From positions 27,709-76,989 of the forward strand of contig PMHO01000010.1 in NCBI GenBank assembly GCA_003156715.1: a stretch of DNA of 49,281 nt. Reading direction: 5' to 3'. This stretch comes from Candidatus Tityobacter terrigena. Lineage in GTDB: Bacteria > Vulcanimicrobiota > Vulcanimicrobiia > Vulcanimicrobiales > Vulcanimicrobiaceae. The notes beneath the pieces were generated by a model, which worked only from the letters and a program-made list of their open reading frames with translations, searched no databases and was not told where the DNA came from. A program made the translations under genes and the position numbers. Numbering within the stretch: the first letter of the stretch is position 1; every line of letters starts with the position of its first letter. Shown piece after piece: positions 42,358 through 49,281 of the stretch.

Positions 42358-43989
42358 CTAGATGGGCGACTGGTAGTTGCTGCCGACGGCGTAGAGATAC
42401 TGCTGCTCGGCAAGCCGTAGCGTATAGACCGCCGAAACCCGGTCCGTCAGCGCTTGCGTGATTCCAACTTGAGCATCGAGCAGCAGCGGGAGCGTCGTGA
42501 CGCCCGCTCGGTACTGGGCTTGCGTCGCCTGTAAGTTGGCGACCGCGGTCGTATATTCGACTTGAGTCTGATCGATTGCGGCTAGCGCGCTGACGAGGTT
42601 GGTCAAGGCCTGTTTGATGCTCAGTTGAAGACCGAGCAGCGTATTCTGCAGGTTCGCATTCGCAATCGTGAGGTTGCCTTGCGCCTGTAGGGTGTTTGCA
42701 GCGGTCATTCCCTGGTCGTAAATCGGTATCGAGAGCGTGAGCGCAACCGTCTCAGAATTGCGGAACGCGCCGCCATTTCCATCGGTCGAGCCCTCGTTGT
42801 ATCCGCCGCTTCCGGAAAGCGTCGGGAAGGTCCCTAGGCGCGCCGCCTTGAGGTTGTATTGCGCTTGAACGACCTGCTGCGCGGCCGAATCGTAGTCGGG
42901 GCGCAGCGCGACGGCGCGCTTGATCGCGGTATCGTAGGGCGGGATCGGAATGGTCGATAGCGGCGCCTTCGTGAAGATCGGCGCATCGTCGATCGGCTGG
43001 ACGTCGAGATTTGCGTCGAGTCCCATTGCGTTGGCGAAGGCCGCCTCGGCCCCATACGCCGCGCCCTGCGCCTTGACGACCGCAAGGCGAGCCTGGGCAA
43101 GGGGCAACTCGGTCGTCTCGATGTCGACCTGCGGTGCGGTTCCGGCCCGGACTTGAGCGCGCACCAAATCGAGCTGAACGCTATCCTCGCGAACGATCTC
43201 GAGATCGACCTGGACCGTGCGTTCGGCCGCCAAATAGTTGTAGTAGGCCGTCGCGACGTTGTAGGCGACCGTTTGCAAATCGCGTTCGTACGTGTCGACC
43301 GTGGCTCGCTCGCCGCTTACGGTCGCGCGAACCGAATCGGCCAGCCGGCCACCGTCGTAGATCAGTTGCGAAAGTTGAAGCGACAACGTGTTGGTGAAGA
43401 AATTGGTCTTCGTAACGGGGGCCACCGGCGCCGCGGTGGGGGCCGACGCGGCGAGCGGAAAGATCCCGAGCGATGAACCCGTCGTCCCGGTCGTCCCGGT
43501 CGAACCGGTTCCGCTCGTCGGCGAACTCGAACTCGAGACCGATCCACCGGGCTGAACGTGCGCGAACGAAGGAACGACCGAAGCGCTGAACGAGGGAAGC
43601 AGCCCGGCGCGTTCGAGGCGCACCCCGGCTTGAGCCACGGCGACGCTGCCCCGCTCGGTCGCCAGGGTCGGCGACTTGGCAAAGCCGATCATGATCGCTT
43701 GCTGTAACGAGACCGTCGGCGGCACGCCCGGGGCGGTCGTCCCGACGACGTTCGGAGCGGGCGTCCCATACTCCGGATACGGCAGCGCCGGGACCTGTTG
43801 GACCGGCCCGAGCGTGTTCAGCGGGTAGGGCGTCGGCTGTCCCGGCGGATTGGGGGGTATCGTCGGCGACGCGGCCGCGACCCGAGTGGGGTTCGGCTGC
43901 GCCGCTCCAGGGCGCAGGCCCATCGAAACGCCGACCACGATCAGCGCGCCGGCCAGCAAGCCGGCGCGCCGCCGGTATCTATTCGTCAT
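42358..43989 (-). CDS. TolC-family outer-membrane efflux channel
   Basis: A 543-residue outer-membrane factor: signal peptide, a long Pro-rich N-terminal extension (about 35-90), then two repeats of the TolC coiled-coil/beta unit (NTLSLQLSQLIYDGGRLAD and ETVALTLSIPIYDQGMTAA, each with the family 'l-y-d-g-g' motif). A Ser/Gly/Thr-rich insert lies near residue 155-180. It forms the export duct for an adaptor-dependent pump. It is read with the adaptor gene, 23 bases upstream. The inner-membrane pump component is not in the window. Confidence 0.9.
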   Translation of the reverse strand: MTNRYRRRAGLLAGALIVVGVSMGLRPGAAQPNPTRVAAASPTIPPNPPGQPTPYPLNTLGPVQQVPALPYPEYGTPAPNVVGTTAPGVPPTVSLQQAIMIGFAKSPTLATERGSVAVAQAGVRLERAGLLPSFSASVVPSFAHVQPGGSVSSSSSPTSGTGSTGTTGTTGSSLGIFPLAASAPTAAPVAPVTKTNFFTNTLSLQLSQLIYDGGRLADSVRATVSGERATVDTYERDLQTVAYNVATAYYNYLAAERTVQVDLEIVREDSVQLDLVRAQVRAGTAPQVDIETTELPLAQARLAVVKAQGAAYGAEAAFANAMGLDANLDVQPIDDAPIFTKAPLSTIPIPPYDTAIKRAVALRPDYDSAAQQVVQAQYNLKAARLGTFPTLSGSGGYNEGSTDGNGGAFRNSETVALTLSIPIYDQGMTAANTLQAQGNLTIANANLQNTLLGLQLSIKQALTNLVSALAAIDQTQVEYTTAVANLQATQAQYRAGVTTLPLLLDAQVGITQALTDRVSAVYTLRLAEQQYLYAVGSNYQSPI

Positions 43990-44012
43990 CCTCGAGTCCC
44001 CTCGGTAATCGT

Positions 44013-45353
44013 TCAGTGCGTCGTTCTGGGCCCCACGGTTCCCTCAGCGGGCGGGGCATTGGCCACTGCGACGACGCTTCCATCCTGTAGCGCATCGGGG
44101 CGCGTTGTGATCACGATCGTCCCCGATGAAAGGCCGTTCACCTCGGCCAGCGTGTCGGTCTCGAGCCCCAAATGCACCGGCACCAACTTTGCCTTACCGT
44201 CGACCACCGTGTAAACGCCGGCACCCTGATAGGTTTGAAAGATGGCGGTGCGCGGGACGACGACCGCGTTACGGCGCGCTTCTTTCTGCACGGTGACGGT
44301 GGCTAGCATGCCCCCGCGCAACTCGAAGCCCGGATTGGCTTGCCGAAGGCGCGCGCGATACGAAAGCGTGCCCGTGGTCGGCACGGCGTTGACGTCGAAG
44401 ATCGTTCCGTGAAGCGTTTTGCCGGGTAAACTTGCCGAGACGAACGTCGCGGCCGTTCCGGGACGAACGTAGCCAAGGTCTTCGTCCGGCACGTTCGCGT
44501 TGACGTAGACATGATCGATTTCGGCAACCTGCACGATCGGTTGGCTCGGTCCGGCGAAGGCCCCGGGATCGAGCAGCCGCGCCGTGACCACGCCGTCAAA
44601 CGGGGCATAGATCGAGGATTGCGCGATCTGCGTCTGTAGCAGCTGGACGTTGGCGCGTGCCTGATCGAGTGCCGCGCTGTTCTGCTCGATCGTCGCGCGA
44701 TCGACCTGCGTTTGCTGTACGTTGGTTCGGGCCGTCTGCAGGGCGGCCTGGGCCGGAGCGAGTCCTTGGCGTGCGTTATGGAGCTCTTGCTCGGCTGCGA
44801 TATAGGCGGCGCGCGACTGCTCGAGCGTCGTCTGCGCGACGTAGCCTTGGCCGGCGAGCTGCTCGTTGCTTCGGTACACGAGCTCTGCGTTCTTGAGCGC
44901 GGCCACGTCGGTCTCGACGCGGTTCTGCGCCTGCTCGAGATTCTGCGCCGCCTGCGATACCGAAGCCGAGTACTGTTGCGACGAGATAGGAGCCTGAATC
45001 TGCGAACTGCTCAGCTTGGCCCGCGATTGCCCAACGAGGGCTTCGTTCGCGGCCAGCTGGGCGCGAAGCTGGGAGTCGTCGAGACGCGCTAGTAACTCGC
45101 CTTGATGCACCCGGTCGCCCTCGTTGACCAGCACCTCTGCAACGGTCCCCGACTGGGTCGAGCTCAGGGTCGACTGCTGCAAGGGCGTGATTTGGCCGTC
45201 GAGGGTGATGTAGGTCGCGATGTCGTGCCGCGTTGCGCGGGTGACGTCGACCGCGAGCGGCGGCGGACCTTGGTGCTTCTGCCCGCCTCCCGAGCAGCCG
45301 GTCAACACGAGCGCCGCCGCGAGCGCGAACCGCGCGGGTGCCCAAAACTTCAT
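44013..45353 (-). CDS. Periplasmic adaptor lipoprotein of an efflux pump (HlyD/AcrA family)
   Basis: A 446-residue membrane-fusion protein: lipoprotein signal with LTGCSGG (Cys20), lipoyl half-motifs (ITPLQQSTLSSTQSGTV, and SIYAPFDGVVTARLL), a long alpha-helical hairpin (about 75-230) and beta-barrel/membrane-proximal domains (VYVNANVPDEDLGYVRPG). It links an inner-membrane pump to TolC. The ribosome site AAGGAG is eight bases before ATG, and an inverted repeat lies just beyond. No RND or ABC pump gene is adjacent; the pair is an orphan here. Confidence 0.92.
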   Translation of the reverse strand: MKFWAPARFALAAALVLTGCSGGGQKHQGPPPLAVDVTRATRHDIATYITLDGQITPLQQSTLSSTQSGTVAEVLVNEGDRVHQGELLARLDDSQLRAQLAANEALVGQSRAKLSSSQIQAPISSQQYSASVSQAAQNLEQAQNRVETDVAALKNAELVYRSNEQLAGQGYVAQTTLEQSRAAYIAAEQELHNARQGLAPAQAALQTARTNVQQTQVDRATIEQNSAALDQARANVQLLQTQIAQSSIYAPFDGVVTARLLDPGAFAGPSQPIVQVAEIDHVYVNANVPDEDLGYVRPGTAATFVSASLPGKTLHGTIFDVNAVPTTGTLSYRARLRQANPGFELRGGMLATVTVQKEARRNAVVVPRTAIFQTYQGAGVYTVVDGKAKLVPVHLGLETDTLAEVNGLSSGTIVITTRPDALQDGSVVAVANAPPAEGTVGPRTTH

Positions 45354-45368
45354 GGATCTCCTTCAGCA

Positions 45369-45391
45369 CGGCCCGACGAATGACCGGGCCG
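45369..45391. promoter_or_regulatory. 7-bp inverted repeat upstream of the adaptor gene
   Basis: CGGCCCG (45369-45375) and CGGGCCG (45385-45391) form a perfect inverted repeat with a 9-base spacer, 16 bases upstream of the adaptor start. It could be an operator for a TetR- or MarR-type repressor of efflux genes, or a 5' leader hairpin. No regulator gene is adjacent. The remaining 45392-45533, up to the divergent thioesterase, shows no clear promoter. Confidence 0.4.
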
Positions 45392-45533
45392 ACGACGCAA
45401 TGTACGCGGCAGGGCGGGCATTTGATTCATCGCTCCGTCCCCAAGAAACGGTCCTGGGCGATCCTCCTTCGCTTGCGCCCGAGCCGGCCGCGCTCCGGCG
45501 GGAGCGCGCGCCTTGCCGGAGTATCTCACGCGC

Positions 45534-45929
45534 ATGGGCGCCAAAGTCGACGTGGGTCGTTCGTACCAGAGTCAAACTCGCGTCGAGGAATGGATGACCG
45601 CCGAGAAGGCCGGTAATAAAGGCGTCGACGTGCTGTCCACCCCGATGCTGCTCCAATTGATCGAAGAGGCAGCCGTGCAGTGCCTCGTTCCGATGCTCGC
45701 TCCCGACGAGATCTCGCTGGGCGTCTACATCGATTTGACCCACCTCGCGCCGACCCCGGTCGGATTCATCGTGCGGACCGAGGTCGAGATCATTGGGGTG
45801 GATGGGCGGCGGGTCAATTTCGCGGTCGCAGCCTTCGACGAGCGCGAGAAGATCGCCGAGGGTACCCACGAGCGCTATATCAGCGACCGCGCGCGCTTTC
45901 TCGCAAACCTCGAAGAGAAGGTAAGCTGA
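45534..45929 (+). CDS. FlK-type hotdog thioesterase
   Basis: A 131-residue hotdog-fold protein from ATG 45534-45536 (138 residues from a TTG at 45513, which has GGGAG eight bases upstream; both starts are possible). Thr36, Glu44 and His70 reproduce the spacing of the catalytic Thr42, Glu50, His76 of fluoroacetyl-CoA thioesterase FlK (T-x7-E-x25-H), in STPMLLQLIEEA and DLTHLAPTP. The conserved GTHERY segment is near the end. Substrate is probably a short acyl-CoA; fluoroacetate resistance should not be assumed. It stands alone, divergent from the efflux genes. Confidence 0.83.
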   Translation: MGAKVDVGRSYQSQTRVEEWMTAEKAGNKGVDVLSTPMLLQLIEEAAVQCLVPMLAPDEISLGVYIDLTHLAPTPVGFIVRTEVEIIGVDGRRVNFAVAAFDEREKIAEGTHERYISDRARFLANLEEKVS

Positions 45930-46279
45930 GAGCACAACCGAACGTTTGCGAAGCCAGGCTTCCGCTCGGTTAGCCAGGTCGGTTGCCCGGTGAAGGAGCG
46001 CAAGTTTTCTTCATCCAGCATGAATGCTCGTGCGTGGAATAATCTTTCGGTCCGCTCCCGCAACTCAGGATGCTGCTCGGACGTTCCGTTCACGGGCTCA
46101 AGCGAGTTGCACGGCCAGGCAGATGTCCCCAGAACAGCCTGCCGACACTCGCGAAGAGCGTCAATATCGCTTGGGTGGTGGGCCGCCGCTCGAAGTTTCG
46201 TCGCTTTTTAAGACGGGTAAGGCGCTTTCAAGCCCCCTGTACAGGCCCCAGCATACAATAGACATAGGGAGGTCATTCA
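45930..46279. other. 350-base intergenic region with several potential hairpins
   Basis: No convincing reading frame. Three complementary pairs enclose nearly all of the first 220 bases: AACCGA (45936-45941) with TCGGTT (45966-45971); GGAGCG (45995-46000) with CGCTCC (46053-46058); and GCGAGT (46102-46107) with ACTCGC (46147-46152), the last enclosing CAGGC (46116-46120) with GCCTG (46137-46141). It could be a long leader or a small RNA. Six-base pairs arise by chance at this GC content, so this is only suggestive. The end holds the promoter and ribosome site of the next gene. Confidence 0.3.
46254..46273 (+). promoter_or_regulatory. Candidate -10 box and strong ribosome site of the first stalk-barrel gene
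   Basis: TACAAT at 46254-46259 is a good -10 hexamer; no consensus -35 is seen 17 bases before it. AGGGAGGT (46266-46273) is a strong Shine-Dalgarno sequence six bases before the GTG at 46280, and it fixes that start. If this -10 is used, the leader would be very short and the hairpins upstream would lie outside the transcript. Confidence 0.45.
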
Positions 46280-47599
46280 GTGATTCGACTCGCATCGCGG
46301 TTGCTCGCCGGCGTGGCGACGGTTGCGTTCGGGATCGTGGCGTTTGCAACGGCCGGCAGCGCGCCGGTATTCGCCCAAACGCCGAGTTTCGGCTCGCCGC
46401 CATCCGGCGAAGTCCCGATCCTTTATAACGATCAGCACGTCTACACGAGGCCCGACCGGTTGAAGAGAGGACGCGTCCTGGCCGCTCTGGTGCGCGGGAA
46501 CACGGTCCTCATTCCGCTGCGTTCGATGTTCGAGCAGATGGGAGCAACGGTCAGCTACGACCCGAGCACCAAGACGGTCGATGTTTCGAAGGCGGGGGCC
46601 GACGTCCAAGTGACGGTCGGCAAGCCCGAGGTGGTCATCAACGGCGAAAGCCGCCCGCTCGACGTTCCGCCCGAAGTATACAAAGGCTCGGTCGTCGTTC
46701 CGGTTCGCGTCATCTCGGAAGGCATGGGTGCCTACGTACAGTGGGTTCCCGACCGGCGTCTAGTCGTCGTTCGTTACTTGCCGCCACCGACTCCGCCACC
46801 GGCTCCGCCGCCGACCACAGCGCCAACTGCGCCACCAACGGCTGCACCGCCGCCACCGCCACCGCCACCGCCGCCGCCACCGCCGCCAGGCAAGAAGATC
46901 TCGGCATGGATCGTCGGTGACGCCATATTCGCACCGCAAGTCTACAACGAGTTCAGCCCCGGCAACATCGGCGCCGACATGATCGGCGGCCGCGTCGGAT
47001 TCGAAATCCCGATCCCGCACGATGTCGGCCTCCTGGTCGCCGGCGACAGCGAACAGTACCGCTACCCGCATCGCACCGGACCGTTCGGGGCGGGTACCTC
47101 GTGCTCGCCGGGTGTTTTCGGCAATGCAGCCGGCGATGAGGGATGCGTTAACACCATTGGCGGGCAGGGTCAGACCTTCGTCCCGTCGTTCGACGCGATC
47201 GAGCGTCAGTGGGACGGAGAAGCCGGTGTCGGCATCTTCGACTCGCACCTCTACATCGTCGGTGCCTACACGTGGCAGTACTCCAACTACGGGTACCCGC
47301 TCATGCAAGGTCTCGGCGGGGGCCTCATGAAGACGCCCGACTTCAAAGCTCCGCTCTCGTTCTACGGAAGTATTCTTTACTTCCCGCAGATCCAGGGGAA
47401 CTACACGAGCTTGGCCGGGGCTCAGTACCAACTCGAATACCGGTTGCTCAAGTACAACGCCGGGTTTGACATCCGCGTACCCAAATCGCCGTTCTTCTTG
47501 GACGCCGGCGTGATCGGGGACGACGGAACGAACAAACAGAATGCGCCAACCGATTACACGCACCGCGCGTTTTACGGCGGGCTAGGCCTGCACTTCTAG
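46280..47599 (+). CDS. Stalk-domain/outer-membrane barrel fusion protein, copy 1
   Basis: A 439-residue exported protein. Signal peptide about 1-32; copper-amine-oxidase-N (stalk) domain about 45-168 (LIPLRSMFEQMGATVSYD, VVPVRVISEGMG); a Pro/Thr/Ala linker with 14 consecutive prolines (190-203); and a beta-rich C-terminal domain of about 235 residues with alternating aromatic strands that ends LGLHF. A C-terminal phenylalanine is the usual BAM-recognition end of outer-membrane barrels. Two cysteines (TSCSPG, EGCVNT) are conserved in the next copy, likely an external disulfide loop. Function unknown; possibly an outer-membrane to cell-wall tether or pore. Confidence 0.75.
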   Translation: MIRLASRLLAGVATVAFGIVAFATAGSAPVFAQTPSFGSPPSGEVPILYNDQHVYTRPDRLKRGRVLAALVRGNTVLIPLRSMFEQMGATVSYDPSTKTVDVSKAGADVQVTVGKPEVVINGESRPLDVPPEVYKGSVVVPVRVISEGMGAYVQWVPDRRLVVVRYLPPPTPPPAPPPTTAPTAPPTAAPPPPPPPPPPPPPPGKKISAWIVGDAIFAPQVYNEFSPGNIGADMIGGRVGFEIPIPHDVGLLVAGDSEQYRYPHRTGPFGAGTSCSPGVFGNAAGDEGCVNTIGGQGQTFVPSFDAIERQWDGEAGVGIFDSHLYIVGAYTWQYSNYGYPLMQGLGGGLMKTPDFKAPLSFYGSILYFPQIQGNYTSLAGAQYQLEYRLLKYNAGFDIRVPKSPFFLDAGVIGDDGTNKQNAPTDYTHRAFYGGLGLHF

Positions 47600-47834
47600 C
47601 CGGCAGGGAAGAAGCATCGCGTGAGAACCCGTTTTGAATGTCGGGTTAGCGCGCGGTGCCGTTTCCACTTTGGGAAGAGCCGTCCCCGCATCGCATCGCG
47701 CGACGCGTTCGGGCGGCTCTTCTCGCACGTACGTCGTGCGCGATAGGCCACAGCAACAAAGCCGTCGTAACGCTCGATCCGGCAGAAATCTTGGCTCTTC
47801 GATTCAGAGCGGCGCACAGGCGGGGAGGACGATC
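47600..47834. other. Spacer between the stalk-barrel genes with two hairpins
   Basis: GAAGAGCCG-T-CCC (47674-47686) pairs with GGG-CGGCTCTTC (47711-47722), a 12-bp stem with one bulge, directly followed by CGCACG-TACGT-CGTGCG (47724-47740). No T-run follows, so a classical terminator is unlikely; a leader structure or attenuator for copy 2 is possible. A strong ribosome site GGGGAGG (47822-47828) precedes the TTG start. No reading frame with support is present. Confidence 0.4.
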
Positions 47835-49169
47835 TTGAAAGCCTTGAGTTCCGGAGTTTTCGCCGCATATTTGGTTGCGAGCCTAGGGCTGATGACACCC
47901 CTAGCCGTATCGGCTCAGAACGCCGCGGGGAGCCCGCCGGGCGCCGATTTCGGGACGCCGCCGTCGGGCGAGATTCCGATCCTCTTCAACGACCACCACG
48001 TGTATTCGCGGCCCGACCGGCTCAAGCAAAACCGCGTGCTCGCGGCGCTCGTACGAAATGGAACGATCCTCGTCCCGCTGCGATCGATGTTCGAGCAGAT
48101 GGGCGCAACCGTTTCGTACGACGCCGGCACCAAGACCGTCGACGTCTCAAAAGCCGGCTCCGACGTTCAAGTGACCGTCGGAAAGCCGTTGGTCGTCATC
48201 AACGGCGAGCAGCGTCCGCTCGATGTGCCGCCTGAAATCTACAAGGGCTCGGTCGTCGTACCCGTACGCGTCATCTCCGAAGGCATGGGCGGTTACGTGC
48301 AGTGGGTTCCCGACAAACGGCTTGTCGTCGTGCGCTACGTGATGGCGCCGCCGCCGACTCCCCCGCCGCCGACTCCGTCCCCGCCGCCACCGCCGCCGAC
48401 GGCAGCGCCCCCTCCGCCCACGCCGGCGCCGACCATCACGCCTCGGGCCTCCAAGCCGGTATACGAGCACTTCATCGTGGGCGACTACATGTTCGCCCCC
48501 AAGGTCTATAACGAGCTGAGCCCGGGCAACACGGGAACGAGCTCCTACCGCGTCGCCGGCGCCATTGAGTTTCCGCTATTCAACGTGCCTTGGATGCTGG
48601 CCGCCGACTACCGCCAATTCAACTATCCGCACAATCAAGGCATTCCGACGCCCGCGATCGCAAACGGCCCCGGATCGCCATGTACGATCGCATCGCAGCC
48701 GACCGTCGAAGGATGCGTTGCGCAGATCGGCAACGCAGGCTACGTTTTCGTACCCTCATTCCAGGCCCGCACGTCGGATATCGATGGCCGCTTCGGGCTC
48801 AAGATCGCCGACCCGCGCATCTACGTCGGCGTCGGCTACATGTACCGCTACACGAACTACGGGTACCCCGTCCAGCACGGCGCCGGGTTCGGCGCTGAAA
48901 AGCTCCCCGATCTCGACCAGCCGTTCTCGGTCTACGGCTCCGCGTACTACTTCCCGTCCGTCGGCGCAAACTTCACCGACGGGCCCGCCAACCAGTTCCA
49001 GTTCCAGTACCGCGTGCTCAAGTACGCGGTCGGCGGAACCTTTAACATCAAGCGAACCCCCGTCTTCCTCGACTTTGGATTCTTGGGCGAACGAGGCGAC
49101 AACAAGCAGAACGCGCCGTCGGACTTTTCGGAGTCCGGCCCCTACGCCGGTCTAGGCATCCACTTTTAG
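47835..49169 (+). CDS. Stalk-domain/outer-membrane barrel fusion protein, copy 2
   Basis: A 444-residue paralogue of the preceding protein with the same order: signal peptide (about 1-30), stalk domain with the identical 16-residue stretch PLRSMFEQMGATVSYD, a Pro/Ser/Thr linker, and a C-terminal barrel ending LGIHF. Shared barrel marks include VYNE-x-SPGN, the two cysteines (SPCTIA, EGCVAQ), TNYGYP and NKQNAP. TTG 47835-47837 is the start because GGGGAGG lies six bases upstream; the longer open frame has no signal peptide. A tandem duplication with substantial divergence. Confidence 0.75.
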   Translation: MKALSSGVFAAYLVASLGLMTPLAVSAQNAAGSPPGADFGTPPSGEIPILFNDHHVYSRPDRLKQNRVLAALVRNGTILVPLRSMFEQMGATVSYDAGTKTVDVSKAGSDVQVTVGKPLVVINGEQRPLDVPPEIYKGSVVVPVRVISEGMGGYVQWVPDKRLVVVRYVMAPPPTPPPPTPSPPPPPPTAAPPPPTPAPTITPRASKPVYEHFIVGDYMFAPKVYNELSPGNTGTSSYRVAGAIEFPLFNVPWMLAADYRQFNYPHNQGIPTPAIANGPGSPCTIASQPTVEGCVAQIGNAGYVFVPSFQARTSDIDGRFGLKIADPRIYVGVGYMYRYTNYGYPVQHGAGFGAEKLPDLDQPFSVYGSAYYFPSVGANFTDGPANQFQFQYRVLKYAVGGTFNIKRTPVFLDFGFLGERGDNKQNAPSDFSESGPYAGLGIHF

Positions 49170-49213
49170 GGAAGGCCTGGTTTAACCCGTGCCGTCGTTG
49201 CGGGCGGCCTTCC
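49170..49213 (+). terminator. Hairpin directly after the second stalk-barrel gene
   Basis: GGAAGGCC (49170-49177), starting immediately after the stop codon, pairs with GGCCTTCC (49206-49213), enclosing CCCG (49186-49189) with CGGG (49201-49204). A strong stem in the right place for transcript termination, although no T-run follows; such stems can also stabilise the 3' end. The final bases to 49281 contain nothing I can assign. Confidence 0.5.
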
Positions 49214-49281
49214 ATGAGAGGGCCGGGATTGTCAAGACCCTTTGGACGATTCGGGGTTCACAGCTAATCAGCAGTTGGTGG

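Noticed and set aside
45930..45995. Resemblance to the cyclic-di-GMP-I (GEMM) riboswitch core (GCGAAGCC, then AGCC and GGTTGCC)
   Set aside because: The first stem with its GNRA loop and the GGCAAACC-type strand are missing and the spacing is wrong; the likeness is only local.
1..49281. CRISPR arrays, tRNA or rRNA genes, insertion sequences, prophage
   Set aside because: No regularly spaced repeats, cloverleaf-type sequences, rRNA segments, transposase or phage genes were seen on either strand.

Overview
The window is about 49 kb of gene-dense, high-GC bacterial chromosome. The cell was diderm: there is a TonB-dependent receptor, a TolC-type channel with its periplasmic adaptor, and two outer-membrane barrels ending in phenylalanine. 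Two tandem proteins join a copper-amine-oxidase-N ('stalk') domain to a proline-rich linker and a barrel. Together with the base composition and gene mix, this suggests an uncultured lineage such as Candidatus Eremiobacterota (WPS-2). That placement is inference from general knowledge, not from a search. No rRNA, tRNA, CRISPR array, prophage or insertion sequence was seen.

Layout. 1-13629 (minus strand): a two-component system (response regulator, histidine kinase), a GT-C glycosyltransferase, mutL, miaA, hfq, dapF, a radical SAM protein, a CPA1-type antiporter, and the kdp K+ pump (an unnamed small peptide, kdpF, kdpA, kdpB cut by the window edge). Many of these genes overlap by 4 bases. 13692-15044 (plus): an array of three TCTCA repeats at 11-bp spacing, a STAS-domain protein and a PhzF-family enzyme. 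15065-23004 (minus): PEGA protein, miaB, mutS, and a large TonB-dependent receptor with an extra C-terminal domain. 23057-29683 (plus): der, plsY, an integral membrane protein carrying both PmoC/AmoC-type metal-site patterns, a small membrane-anchored beta-rich partner, efp, a TauE/SafE permease and an MFS exporter. 29719-31287 (minus): an NAD-dependent epimerase and a SprT-like metalloprotein. 31333-33645 (plus): TPR protein, M55 D-aminopeptidase, pheA. The stretch 33642-45353 mixes strands: Spy/CpxP-like protein, threonine aldolase, NDH-2, site-2 protease, GT87-type transferase, cytochrome c, solute-binding lipoprotein, a two-repeat siroheme-decarboxylase-like protein, TolC and adaptor. 45534-49169 (plus): a FlK-type thioesterase, then the two stalk-barrel proteins.

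How the genes fit together. DNA repair and RNA modification (mutS, mutL, miaA, miaB, hfq) are split over two minus-strand blocks. The der-plsY-membrane pair-efp run is tightly coupled by adjacent or 4-base overlapping start and stop codons, so the PmoC-like pair is probably co-expressed with housekeeping genes. The 14-proline run in the first stalk-barrel protein should need EF-P, which is encoded here. The most unusual item is the PmoC/AmoC-like protein at 25072-26244: two histidine/aspartate triads match the known copper-ligand spacing of the particulate methane and ammonia monooxygenase C subunit, yet no A or B subunit is nearby.
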